From Cyprinodon diabolis (taxonomy: Eukaryota; Chordata; Actinopteri; Cyprinodontiformes; Cyprinodontidae), in NCBI GenBank assembly GCA_030533445.1, contig CM060068.1, forward strand, positions 47,956,453-48,020,452: a DNA stretch of 64,000 bases. Reading direction: 5' to 3'. The notes beneath the pieces were generated by a model. That model was not told the origin of the DNA, ran no database searches, and worked only from the letters and a program-made list of their open reading frames with translations. Made by a program: the position numbers and the translations under genes. Positions 22,801 to 29,045 of the stretch are shown one piece after another; positions within the stretch are counted from its first letter, which is position 1, and the number at the start of each line of letters is the position of its first letter.

Positions 22801-25800
22801 TAAATAAGGAATAGTTGTATTAACCATACATGGAAACAGAGTTTTATGGGGTCCCCAGGGACTTGGGGCCCTAGGGAGCTGTATTGTTCTCCAGAACAAG
22901 CATCTCCGGCCGCATCATGGATGGCCGCTGCAGCGACGCCAGCAGCTGCAGGATCCAGTCCCGCTAACGCCTGCTTGTCTCTTCTGTCTCAGGCTGAAGG
23001 AGATCGATATGAGCGAGTACGACGCTTCTACCTATGAGCACTTCTCTAACGCGGTGAGGAGGCAGGTTCAGTCGCTGCGGATTATCCTGGACAGCCTGCA
23101 GGTCAGTGTCCCGTTCTTTGCGCTCGCCTCTGCTTCCCTTCTGTTGGATAACTCGCCCCTTTTCATCTTCCAGCTCTAATCTCTTTTCCTGCAGTTGGTA
23201 TCAACAAGAAATGCGGTTATTCTTTAGAGCAGACTGCATTCTTTGATCCTGCTGTTTCAGAGTTCTTTGTTGCCTCCAGTGGCCTGCAGATGACCATCGA
23301 TGACCTAAAAACCTGCTCAGAATGCAGGAGGACGCCGCCTTTGACGTGACTCAGCGAGCGGAAGGAGTGAAAATGATTCAGTTTCATGGCTTTGAGTTGA
23401 AGTTTCAGTGCAGCAGCTCTGCTCTGAGCGGCTGTTTGTTCATTTGACGCGTGGAAAACATGCTGCAGTGATTACAGAGCAGAGGCGTCATGGTTTGTCT
23501 CCTCTTCAGGTGTGGCGCTCCGTGTGCGTGAGCTCGGCCCCGTCCAGGTGTTTGCAGCATCGGGAATCTTGCTTGTTGTTTCTGTTTCCCTTCAGCCGGG
23601 GGCTTTTCTCTCACTGTAAAAATGATGATGATGATGATGATGATGATGATTACAGCGTGGCCAGCAGACAGGACGCCATGAGGTCATCTAAGGAGTGATT
23701 TAGGGACTCCCCCACACAAACACACCTTCTGGAAAACGTTCATGTTGGTGAAGATTCTCAGTCATCAAGGTCATAGTCATTCTAAAACAGTTCAAATCAA
23801 TCCTCTGGACTTAGTTTCCAAGTTTGAAGACGTTTCTCTTCCATCCAGGAAGCTTTTTCAATTCCAAATGTCAGAAATAGCGTTTAGTTCCAGGTTTTAT
23901 CCAGCAGCCCAACAAAGCCTGGTTTTAGTTTAGAAAACATGCAAATAGAAACGGATGAACGGGTCCCCCCCTTTGGAATGGGGGTGGTTTGGCTTCTTTG
24001 TTAGCCTGCAATGCCCCATACCTGTCTATAAATGTCTTAATTAGGGTCATTGGGTGGGTGGGGTGGCGCCATAGCGCCCTCTAATGACCCGCTGCCGCTG
24101 GTCTGAAGTTAAAGTCATCCACACTCATTCTATTAGTTTCTTTAAACCTGTTTTTGTGTTTTAATCGGGTTGGTTTGTGTTGCAGGCTAAAGGAAAGGAG
24201 CGGCAGTGGCTGAAGAACCAAGCTATGGGAGAACTGGACGACGCTAAAATCATCGATGGACTAACTGGGGAGAAAAGCATCTATAAACGGCGAGGAGAGC
24301 TGGACCCAGAGGTGAGTTTCTTTCTGTAGCCGTGGATATTTATACTTTCCTCTCACACGTCGTTCCAGGCCTGAAGTGTGTGTGAGGTTTTCCCCGCAGC
24401 GTGTTTCTCCTCCTGGAGCTCACGCTCGGCCTGTAGTCCCTCCCTGTGTTCTGGTGTTAAGAGCCGCCGCCGAGAGCCGCCCATAATAACTCGCTCTGCT
24501 GCATAGTTTTGGTCTACATTATAATAATTACTCCAAGGTTTAGAGCTCAGGTATTTTAGGAAAGCTGCAGCAAAATAAACAGATTGTCTTCCCGCCTCCA
24601 TCAGGCCCGTCGGTTCTGCGCTCTGATTGGTCTCCCTCTCTGCTTATCCTTCCAGCTGGGCAGTCCTCAGCAGAAGCCAAAGCGTCTGCGGCTGCTGGCC
24701 GACGTGTCGGGAAGCATGTACCGTTTTAACGGCGTGGATGGCAGGCTGGAGCGCTCCATGGAGGCTGTGTGCATGGTGATGGAGGCGCTGGAGAGCTACG
24801 AGCACAAGTTCAAGGTGAAAACATCCAGAAATGTGGAGCAATAAAAACTATTCCATCTTTAAAGTGCTGTAGTGCTGATTTCCCTGCATCAACCTCTGCA
24901 GTTCTTGGTTATATTTCCTAAAAGGTGTGTTTTGGGCTCATTTTATTTTTTATTTAAAAAAGGAGTAACCCGTCTGCGTCACAGTTACAGACGCTTGCTG
25001 TCTGTTAGTGAGCCTAGATCTGGATCCTTCAGAGTAAACCTGACACTGGAAATAAGCCTGATGCTACTTTCAGACCGCAGGCAGCAGAAGCAGCTGGTTT
25101 ACATGCAAAGTCAATGGATGACGCACATCAAGGCGCAGCTAAAGGTCCTGCATCGTCTACAGCAGCAGGAGCAGCTCGTCTGAGCATCTGAGGCGCTTCA
25201 CAAGCAGCAGCTGCTGGAAAAATGTAACTTCAGCTGCTGGACGCGCCGCATCAACCAATGAGAGAAGCTGATCTGGGAGCTGGCAGGGAGTCAGACGCAG
25301 CACTGCTGATGCAGAGCGCTATGATCACTCCTCTGAAACAGTTTATTAACGCCTACATTAACTTCAAATGTAGAAACCTGCCGGCAGAATATGTTGGCTT
25401 TTATTATCCTGCTGCCTGCAGTTTGTAGCACAGACCTGAAAAACGCTAACATCTACTTCCAGCCGCCACCAACAGGAGGGGAAAACCCCCAAGAGGCGAG
25501 CGGGCCTGAGGCAGCTGCTGCTGGGGATTCCCAGTGACAGCGCAGCGCCGGTATGTGGGGGTCTGAGCGGCTCCCACAGAGAAATAATCTTTGAAGGCAG
25601 GATGGTAATCTGGATGAACTGACTGCACAGACCATGTTTTCAGGAGGACTTTCTCACTTCAACATAGATTCTAACTACTTTCTACCCGCTGATCACAGCT
25701 AATATAGCCGCCATTGTTCCAGGCAGAGAAAGGATGTCCTCCATATACAGCAGGGACATTGTCTCACTGATGGGACAGCATAGTGGATCTTGTTGGACGG

Positions 25801-28368
25801 TAGAGAATCGTCCCGATCCAACCGTCCATGTTCAGCTCTATTCAGTTTATTTCTATAGCTCCAATTCACATCATGTCATCTCAGGTCACTTTCCAGTTCA
25901 CCAGATCATCCAGTCAGATTGATTCAAAGTTTTCTATCTAAGGAAAACCAGCTGATTGCATCGACTCATTGACTCTTCAGCAATCCCTCACACTAAGCAT
26001 GCTTGTAGCGACAGTGGAGAGGAAAAACTCCCTTTGAACAGGAAGAAACCTCCAGCAGAACCAGGCTCAGTGTGAGCGGCCATCTGCTGAGGCCCACTGG
26101 GGTTCAAGGAGACAGAAGCAGACATAGAAAAAGAAGCATAGATACAAAAGGCAACTGTCAACCAGCTCCACAGGCGGCCCCGTCCAGGAAACACACAGCC
26201 AGGCAGACGAGCTCCGAGCCAGCTCCCATGTCAGAGGATGAAGAGAGCACATCCAGTTAGTCACAGTCAGAGAAACAGGACTACACTGGAAAACAGGCCA
26301 AGCTCCAACATCTAGAAACAAAGGTGTTGATGGCAGCAGCACAGCTGATATTTCTCTCCAGGATGGAGTCACAGCCAAACAGGAACAGACCAGATGAAGC
26401 TACTATGAGAAAAAGCAGAGAGAGCAGAACGTTAGAGATTGAACTAACAGATTCTGCAGAGTGGGAGAATAGAGATAGAATGAAGCAGAATGATGAAAAA
26501 GGGGTCCCTATGTCCTCCAGCAGTCTAAGCCTATAGCAGCAGAACTATAAAGATAGATCAGGATAACCTGAGCCACTCTAACTAGAAGCTTTATCAAAAA
26601 GGAAAGTTTTAAGCCTAGTCTTAAAAGTAGACAGAGTGTCTGCCTCACGGACTAAAACTGGTAGTTGGTTCCACAGGAGAGGAGCCTGATAACTAAAAGA
26701 TCTGCCTCCCATTCTACTTTTAGAAGTTCTAGGAACCACTAGTAAACCTGCAGATTGAGAGCGAAGTGCTCTGTTAGGAACATAAGGAACAATCAGATCT
26801 CTGATATCAGATGGAGCTTGGCCATTTAAGGCTTTATATGTGAGAAGGAGGATTTTAGATTGAGCCACAGCCATGTTCATCTCACGTTCTGATGACGGTG
26901 AGCATCTGACATGTCTGATCACAGTTACTCTATAAAAACAGCCGCTGCCTTTTTGCTGGAAAACCTTGCATCTGTGATGGGAGCAGTTTAACATCCGACC
27001 GTCTGCAGGAAGCCTTCCAGTTATCAGGCTCCTCCTCCTGCCTGAAGCATCAGAGGGGATCAGAAACAGAAGTCAGCGCCGCCTCAGACCAACATGCATT
27101 CCCCAAAAATCATTTTGCAGTTAAAACACCGTTGGACTCCAGCTGGACCCTTGGGGTTCCTGTTCCCTCGGCTAAGAGGAGCGTTCCTGAGTGGAAGCCA
27201 GAAATAGCGGCACTGATGGTCACATTACTGAAACGCAGCGAGCGGCTCGTGCTGCTCCTCAGACGCCTCCTTCCTCTGGAACGCCACAGCCTAAGGAGAT
27301 GACAGACTGACATGCCTGCAAAAGGAGTCGAAGGCAGACAGACTTCTTGGCACCTAAGTGACACCCAACCCAGTAACCCCCCCCCTCAGATCAGGTTTTG
27401 GTGTGACTCCTCACTGCATAACACTGCTAACGGTTGATGGAGCGTCCGTCTCACCAGAAACTAAAGTGTCCCCAAAGCAAGCGCTGCTAACATGTGACAC
27501 CTGAAATATCTGCAGGGAGGGGCAGCCAGGCAGGCTGACTCCGCCATGTTCATCCAGCTCTGCCGGGGTTAACGCCCCACGGCGCCCGTTTCTAAGGTTA
27601 CAGCCTGAGGCCGCTGCAGCGCCTCTCTATTGTTTTCATCTGAGCCATTAAAGCTGCTTTATGATTCCTGACGTCCGTTTTTCTGATCCTCACACTATGA
27701 TCTCCTCTCAGTACGACATCGTGGGCCACTCAGGCGACGGCTGCGACATCGAGCTGGTCCCAGCCGACAAAACGCCCAAGAACGACAAGCAGAGGCTGAA
27801 GGTCCTCAAGGTACAGACTCCCTATCAGTTAGACCATCAGTGGAAACCTAGATGGTTTCATCATTAGTTGGATCTCATCATTAACCGTCTCTCTCCGTGG
27901 CCCTGCAGACCATGCACGCCCACGCTCAGTTCTGCATGAGCGGCGACTACACGCTGGAGGCCACAGACGGCAGCATCAAGGAGCTGGCCAGAGAAGAGGC
28001 GGACGAGCACTTCGTGGTGGTGCTCAGCGACGCCAACCTGGAGCGCTACGGGATCAGGCCGGAGCGATTCGCCCAGGCGCTGACCTCCGACCCGCAGGTC
28101 AACGCCTTCGCCATCTTTATCGGGTCCCTTGGAGACCAGGCTGAAAGGTGAGCGTAAAAAGAAGCTCCTCCCCTTCCTAGCCGCCGTTTGTTCCTAACAG
28201 GGTGAATCACCTGCCGTTCCTCTCTGGGTGACGGAAACAATGTCCTGCCTTTCTTCCAGACTCCAGAGGACGCTTCCAGCAGGCAGATCCTTCGTTGCCA
28301 TGGACACCAAGCAGATCCCCCAGATTCTGCAGCAGATCTTCACGTCCACCATGCTGTCCAGCGCCTGA
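4693..28368 (+). CDS. vwa8: VWA8, 3' part: von Willebrand factor A domain-containing protein 8 (8 exons, partial)
   Basis: Exons are 4693-4801, 11379-11535, 22993-23101, 24186-24311, 24656-24814, 27712-27810, 27909-28147 and 28260-28368. Every intron is GT-AG and the phases join without a shift into 368 codons plus TGA. VWA8 is known as a large (about 1,900-residue) mitochondrial AAA+ ATPase with a C-terminal VWA domain. Only roughly the last fifth is present here. The VWA domain begins in exon 5 and keeps the MIDAS motif DVSGS, the MIDAS threonine in CMSGDYTLE and the aspartate in [11 protein letters not shown], so metal binding should be intact. The ATPase modules and start codon lie upstream of the window. 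Introns of 6.6 kb and 11.5 kb are swollen by transposons. The assignment rests on recognition of the conserved protein. Confidence 0.93.
4850..5135 (-). mobile_element. Palindromic MITE, CACTGC family, copy a
   Basis: About 285 bp whose two halves are diverged inverted repeats of each other, ending in GGTTTTTGCAGTG. Typical internal words are GGAACAAGATAATTTACATTT and AAGTGCATATTATCTAATTATC. It lies in the opposite orientation to copies b and c, which follow directly. It is non-coding. Superfamily and target duplication are not resolved. Confidence 0.8.
5155..5445 (+). mobile_element. Palindromic MITE, copy b
   Basis: Runs from CACTGCAAAAATGATC to TTTTTTGCAGT with the family words GTCTTATATTAAGTG, AAAATAAGATAATTAGG and CCATTGGCAAAATATC. 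It sits 19 bp after copy a. Confidence 0.8.
5464..5750 (+). mobile_element. Palindromic MITE, copy c
   Basis: Starts CACTGGAAAAACGATCTGG and carries the complete left arm and most of the right arm. The right terminus is degraded. It is the third tandemly placed copy within 900 bp. Confidence 0.75.
5751..6239. other. Intron 1 sequence, no feature seen
   Basis: Unique-looking sequence between MITE copies c and d. Confidence 0.5.
6240..6499 (+). mobile_element. Palindromic MITE, copy d
   Basis: Starts CACTGCAAAAACGATTTG, ends TTTTTTACAGTG, and has the family core AATTAGATAAAATGCACTTC. It is about 25 bp shorter than other copies owing to a deletion near the left end. Confidence 0.75.
6500..8849. 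other. Intron 1 sequence with little recognisable content
   Basis: No exon is found. A short fragment around 8170-8310 (CTTATTTTAAGGCAATAAC, AAAGGCAAATGCACTT) resembles a degenerate copy of the palindromic MITE. The rest is unremarkable. Confidence 0.45.
8854..10007. mobile_element. TTAA-flanked non-autonomous DNA element
   Basis: The left end is TTAA then AGGCACACAGTGTAACTTT (8850 onward). The right end is AAAGTCCACGCTGTGCCT then TTAA (to 10011), so the termini are inverted with mismatches. TTAA duplication is the hallmark of piggyBac and Kolobok elements. The inside holds an AT microsatellite at 9627-9647 and a fragment with TCCTCTACCAGAGGCCTGGG (about 9595), a word I associate with another fish repeat. 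No transposase frame is seen. Confidence 0.6.
10136..10426 (-). mobile_element. Palindromic MITE, copy e
   Basis: Runs from CACTGCAAAAAATTTAAATC to TTGTTTTTGCAGTG. Its orientation is opposite to copy f, which abuts it directly, so the pair could itself fold into a larger hairpin. Confidence 0.82.
10427..10715 (+). mobile_element. Palindromic MITE, copy f
   Basis: Follows copy e without spacer and ends CATGTTTTGCAGTG. It contains GTCTTAAATCAAGTGTATTT and AATTAGATAATATGCACTTG. Confidence 0.78.
10716..11378. other. End of intron 1
   Basis: Contains a short imperfect run of ACCATCAGA units (about 10850-10885). It ends in a pyrimidine-rich acceptor (TTTCCCCTCCAG) before the exon at 11379. Confidence 0.5.
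11379..11535 (+). CDS. vwa8: VWA8 exon
   Basis: Encodes [20 protein letters not shown] and on to [17 protein letters not shown], completing the glycine codon begun in the previous exon. The donor is GAAAG/GTAGGA (phase 2). This glycine-rich segment, followed by a basic helix, is strongly conserved among VWA8 proteins and lies just upstream of the VWA domain. Confidence 0.93.
11571..12480. mobile_element. Tc1-like relic split by a younger element
   Basis: AGCATGATGCTGCCACCACCCTG (11602-11624) is the antisense of the GGGSIML-type segment of Tc1 transposases. GGTGTGAATACTTTCACA near 12460 looks like a Tc1-type terminal region. Between them sits the TA-flanked element 11626-12196. The left terminus of the relic is not identifiable. 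Confidence 0.5.
11626..12196. mobile_element. TA-flanked non-autonomous DNA element, copy 2
   Basis: Starts GCCCCAATTTAC, ends GGAAACGGGGC, and is flanked by TA at 11624-11625 and 12197-12198. It is collinear with copy 1 at 285-900 over most of its length (for example GTGGCGATTTACGGTACTACTG and GCGGCACGGTGGGGAAGCTA). The pair shows many substitutions and small indels, so insertion is old. Confidence 0.68.
12481..12934. other. Intron 2 sequence, no feature seen
   Basis: Several short overlapping ORFs occur on both strands, but none has a recognisable domain or splice context. Confidence 0.45.
12935..13504 (+). mobile_element. Palindromic MITE, copy g, split by a LINE 3' tail
   Basis: The left arm (12935-13045) and right arm (about 13345-13504, ending TTTTTTTCAGTG) belong to the CACTGC MITE. 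The middle insert (about 13046-13340) has a poly-T/AT tract, then CACTGGTGTTAAACGAAATGACAAATAAA. That is the form of a short non-LTR retrotransposon 3' end with an AATAAA-type tail. Confidence 0.65.
13512..13939 (+). mobile_element. Palindromic MITE, copy h, with foreign insert
   Basis: Both arms are recognisable (13512-13600 and 13770-13939, ending TTTTTTCCAGTG). The centre (about 13600-13770) is GC-rich, unlike any other copy, and contains the hairpin at 13724-13756. Confidence 0.7.
13724..13756. repeat. Perfect 14-bp hairpin inside MITE copy h
   Basis: AGAGACACATTTGA at 13724-13737 and TCAAATGTGTCTCT at 13743-13756 are exact complements around a 5-nt loop (CGGTT). Confidence 0.75.
13940..14343. 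other. Intron 2 sequence, no feature seen
   Basis: Unique-looking sequence between MITE copies. Confidence 0.45.
14344..14614 (+). mobile_element. Palindromic MITE, copy i
   Basis: Starts CACTGCAAAAACGACC and ends TTTTTTGCAGTG. Both arms are complete, with CCATTGGCAAAGTGTCTC in the right arm. Confidence 0.82.
14763..14849 (-). mobile_element. Palindromic MITE, copy j, cut by LINE insertion
   Basis: The first about 85 bp of a reverse-oriented copy (ACTGCAAAAAAAAAATGAAATC to GAGGAGGTAAGTGAGAC). It is truncated exactly where the antisense LINE 3' end begins. Confidence 0.6.
16517..16897. mobile_element. 381-bp hAT MITE with perfect 8-bp target duplication
   Basis: The termini are TAGTGTTGCACCGATACCG and GGCATCGGCGCAACACTA, full of GGTATCGG motifs. 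GTTATTAG lies immediately on each side (16509-16516 and 16898-16905). Eight-base duplications are characteristic of hAT transposition. It is inserted in the LINE remnant. Confidence 0.92.
17281..17360 (+). repeat. Fragment of the repeat that also flanks the 11-bp minisatellites
   Basis: CCCAACTTCCAGCTCTTTCAACGACCCCCCCTCCTGCATTCG parallels CCCAACTTCCAGCCACTGCAGTGACCCCCCACTCTTGCAT at about 41609-41648. It is a diverged third copy in the same orientation. Confidence 0.45.
17560..18552. mobile_element. Possible hAT-like element with GC-rich palindrome
   Basis: The right end reads GAGGCTTCATCATACCATCACTAC, like a TAGTGATGG terminus in reverse. A perfect 18-bp palindrome ACCGCTTCGCGAAGCGGT lies at 17690-17707, in a region of AAGCG/GAGGC repeats. 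I could not find a matching left terminus or a target duplication, so limits are approximate. Confidence 0.35.
17934..17996 (+). pseudogene. tRNA-like segment (possible SINE head or tRNA pseudogene)
   Basis: A B-box-like GGTTCAACACC follows, at tRNA spacing, an A-box-like GGTGGCGTCATCTGTAAGAGG and a CTTTCAC anticodon-loop-like motif (TTC, Glu type). Stem pairing is poor, so it is not a functional tRNA gene. Confidence 0.3.
18755..19030 (+). mobile_element. Palindromic MITE, copy k
   Basis: Starts CACTGCAAAAATGATC, with both arms present. A short fragment of another copy (18702-18750) lies directly before it. The right terminus is degraded. Confidence 0.72.
19031..20956. other. Intron 2 sequence; contains a small Tc1 fragment
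   Basis: At 19586-19635 the + strand reads GGGCCTAGTCAAAGTCCAGAACC, which encodes a PSQSPxPNP-like stretch matching the SPDLNPIE block of Tc1 transposases. A poly-T run lies near 20710. Nothing else is supportable. The overlapping ORFs at 18981-19563 have no recognisable domain. Confidence 0.4.
20957..21834. mobile_element. 878-bp non-autonomous hAT element (copy A)
   Basis: Starts CAGGGGGGGATTTACC and ends AAATCTGCCCCCTG. The flanking octamers AGTGGAGG (20949-20956) and ATTGGAGG (21835-21842) agree at 7 of 8 positions, as expected for an aged hAT target duplication. Subterminal GGCCTAGGG-type motifs occur at both ends. The interior recurs almost identically at 31915-32560 and, inverted, at about 21896-22880. 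ORFs inside (up to 114 codons) repeat between copies only because the DNA does, and no domain is visible. Confidence 0.8.
21896..22884. mobile_element. Inverted partial copy of the same hAT (copy C), carrying another hAT
   Basis: 21910-22080 is the reverse complement of 21060-21235 in copy A. 22800-22884 (GGAATAGTTGTATTAACCATACATGG to CTTGGGGCCCTAGG) is the reverse complement of copy A's left end. The two parts are separated by the insertion 22091-22792. Confidence 0.78.
22091..22792. mobile_element. 702-bp hAT MITE inserted in copy C
   Basis: The termini are TAGGGATGCACGATATAATC and CAATATCGTGCATCCCTA, with TATCGG-rich subterminal repeats. The flanking octamers AATGTGAT (22083-22090) and ATTGTGAA (22793-22800) match at 6 of 8. 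The empty site is preserved in the related copy at 31935-31955, where the same junction sequence reads through without the element. Confidence 0.85.
22993..23101 (+). CDS. vwa8: VWA8 exon
   Basis: Encodes [20 protein letters not shown] and then [16 protein letters not shown]. The first base completes the Arg codon from the previous exon. The acceptor is TTCTGTCTCAG and the donor CTGCAG/GTCAGT (phase 0). It is a predicted helical linker ahead of the VWA domain. Confidence 0.94.
23102..24185. other. VWA8 intron 3
   Basis: Holds a GAT trinucleotide repeat (23622-23650). Near 24044-24110 a pair GGGTCATT...AATGACCC with inner GGCGCCATAGCGCC could form a hairpin. No further exon is seen. Confidence 0.55.
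24186..24311 (+). CDS. vwa8: VWA8 exon
   Basis: Exactly 42 codons, reading [20 protein letters not shown] and then [22 protein letters not shown]. The acceptor is GTGTTGCAG and the donor GAG/GTGAGT, with phase 0 at both ends. Confidence 0.95.
24312..24655. other. VWA8 intron 4
   Basis: A 344-bp intron with acceptor TATCCTTCCAG. No feature inside. Confidence 0.7.
24656..24814 (+). CDS. vwa8: VWA8 exon with MIDAS DxSxS motif
   Basis: Encodes 53 codons from [20 protein letters not shown] to ESYEHKFK. The DVSGS motif supplies three of the metal-coordinating residues of the VWA MIDAS site and marks the first beta strand of the domain. Phase 0 at both ends, donor AAG/GTGAAA. Confidence 0.96.
24815..25837. 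other. VWA8 intron 5, left part
   Basis: No repeat or exon recognised. ORFs at 24872 and 25446 show no domain. Confidence 0.5.
25838..26862 (-). mobile_element. 5'-truncated L2-like LINE, copy 1 (end of ORF2 plus 3' UTR)
   Basis: On the - strand, about 26860 to 26578 reads [20 protein letters not shown] and on to [19 protein letters not shown]. This is the C-terminal tail typical of fish L2/CR1-type reverse transcriptase ORFs. It is followed by about 740 bp of 3' UTR that ends at the left with the GCTATAGAAATAAACTGAA tail. Copies 2 and 4 are nearly identical, so the family was recently active. It lies in intron 5, antisense to VWA8. Confidence 0.8.
26863..27711. other. VWA8 intron 5, right part
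   Basis: No feature seen. It ends with the acceptor TCTCCTCTCAG. Confidence 0.55.
27712..27810 (+). CDS. vwa8: VWA8 exon
   Basis: 33 codons: [20 protein letters not shown] and then [13 protein letters not shown]. Part of the VWA fold, phase 0 at both ends. Confidence 0.96.
27909..28147 (+). CDS. vwa8: VWA8 exon with MIDAS Thr and Asp
   Basis: Encodes [20 protein letters not shown] and then [12 protein letters not shown], through [17 protein letters not shown]. The threonine after GDY and the aspartate in LSDAN are the expected remaining MIDAS ligands. The preceding intron is only 98 bp (27811-27908). The donor AAAG/GTGAGC splits an Arg codon (phase 2). Confidence 0.96.
28260..28368 (+). CDS. 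vwa8: VWA8 terminal exon
   Basis: Completes the split Arg and reads [20 protein letters not shown] and then [15 protein letters not shown], followed by TGA at 28366-28368. The C-terminal block is highly conserved in VWA8. Confidence 0.96.
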
Positions 28369-28589
28369 CGGGACACGCCCTCCGCTACCCGTCTCAGATT
28401 CGCCAACAGAGAGGAGTTTGTGTGACTGAGGCCGACAGGATGACCCCGCGATGACATCACAGCTGCTGGAACGGTGTTTCTGTCCAGACGCACACGGAGG
28501 CGTCCCTCCTATTCTGGGCTGCGGCGTCTCAAAGGGAAGGCAGAGGACAGAGCCGAGCTTGTTTTAGATTTCCTCCTCGTTCGTCAGCT

Positions 28590-28591
<2 letters not shown>

Positions 28592-28626
<35 letters not shown>
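28592..28626. repeat. (CA)n microsatellite in the VWA8 3' UTR
   Basis: About 17 uninterrupted CA units. Confidence 0.95.
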
Positions 28627-28631
<5 letters not shown>

Positions 28632-29020
28632 TTTCCAACATGTGGATTTTCTGCACAGCAGCAGCTGAGCTGGAATCCTGCAGCCCAGAGATTCCCACCT
28701 TTAGACGCTCTTCAAAGGCGGCGCTGCTGCTCAGCTCGCTGTCGTGTGTCTGGGGGGGGCGTCCGTGTCAACATGCGAACCTTTTCCTTCCTGGCAGCTG
28801 GACCTGCTGACGCCTTCAGCGCTCTCAGCCCCCCCTCCCGTCATGCTGACGGGAGGTCGGCTGGTTTACCATGTTTTAAATTTGCCGCGTCGCCGCAGGG
28901 ATCCATGAATCCGTCCGTTCAGATCGAACCTTCATGGAGGAAAAACGTTTTAAGCTTAAAGTTTGAGTTTGGATGATGTCGTTTCTCCTTTAACTGTACA
29001 TGGATGTGAAATTAATATGA

Positions 29021-29026
29021 AATAAA
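29021..29026 (+). terminator. Polyadenylation signal AATAAA
   Basis: A canonical hexamer, followed within 20-30 bases by the GT-rich CTGTCGGTCTTCCTGTTG. Confidence 0.75.
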
Positions 29027-29045
29027 AGTGATTAAATCTGCTGTC

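Larger units (their letters stand above)
28369..29045 (+). other. VWA8 3' UTR
   Basis: Extends from the stop codon to about 20 bp past AATAAA at 29021-29026. It includes a CA dinucleotide repeat (28592-28626). The cleavage site is inferred. Confidence 0.7.

Noticed and set aside
26067..26378. 103-codon - strand ORF, repeated at 36395 and 63557
   Set aside because: Conserved only because the LINE 3' UTR is repeated. It is downstream of the LINE ORF2 stop and shows no domain.
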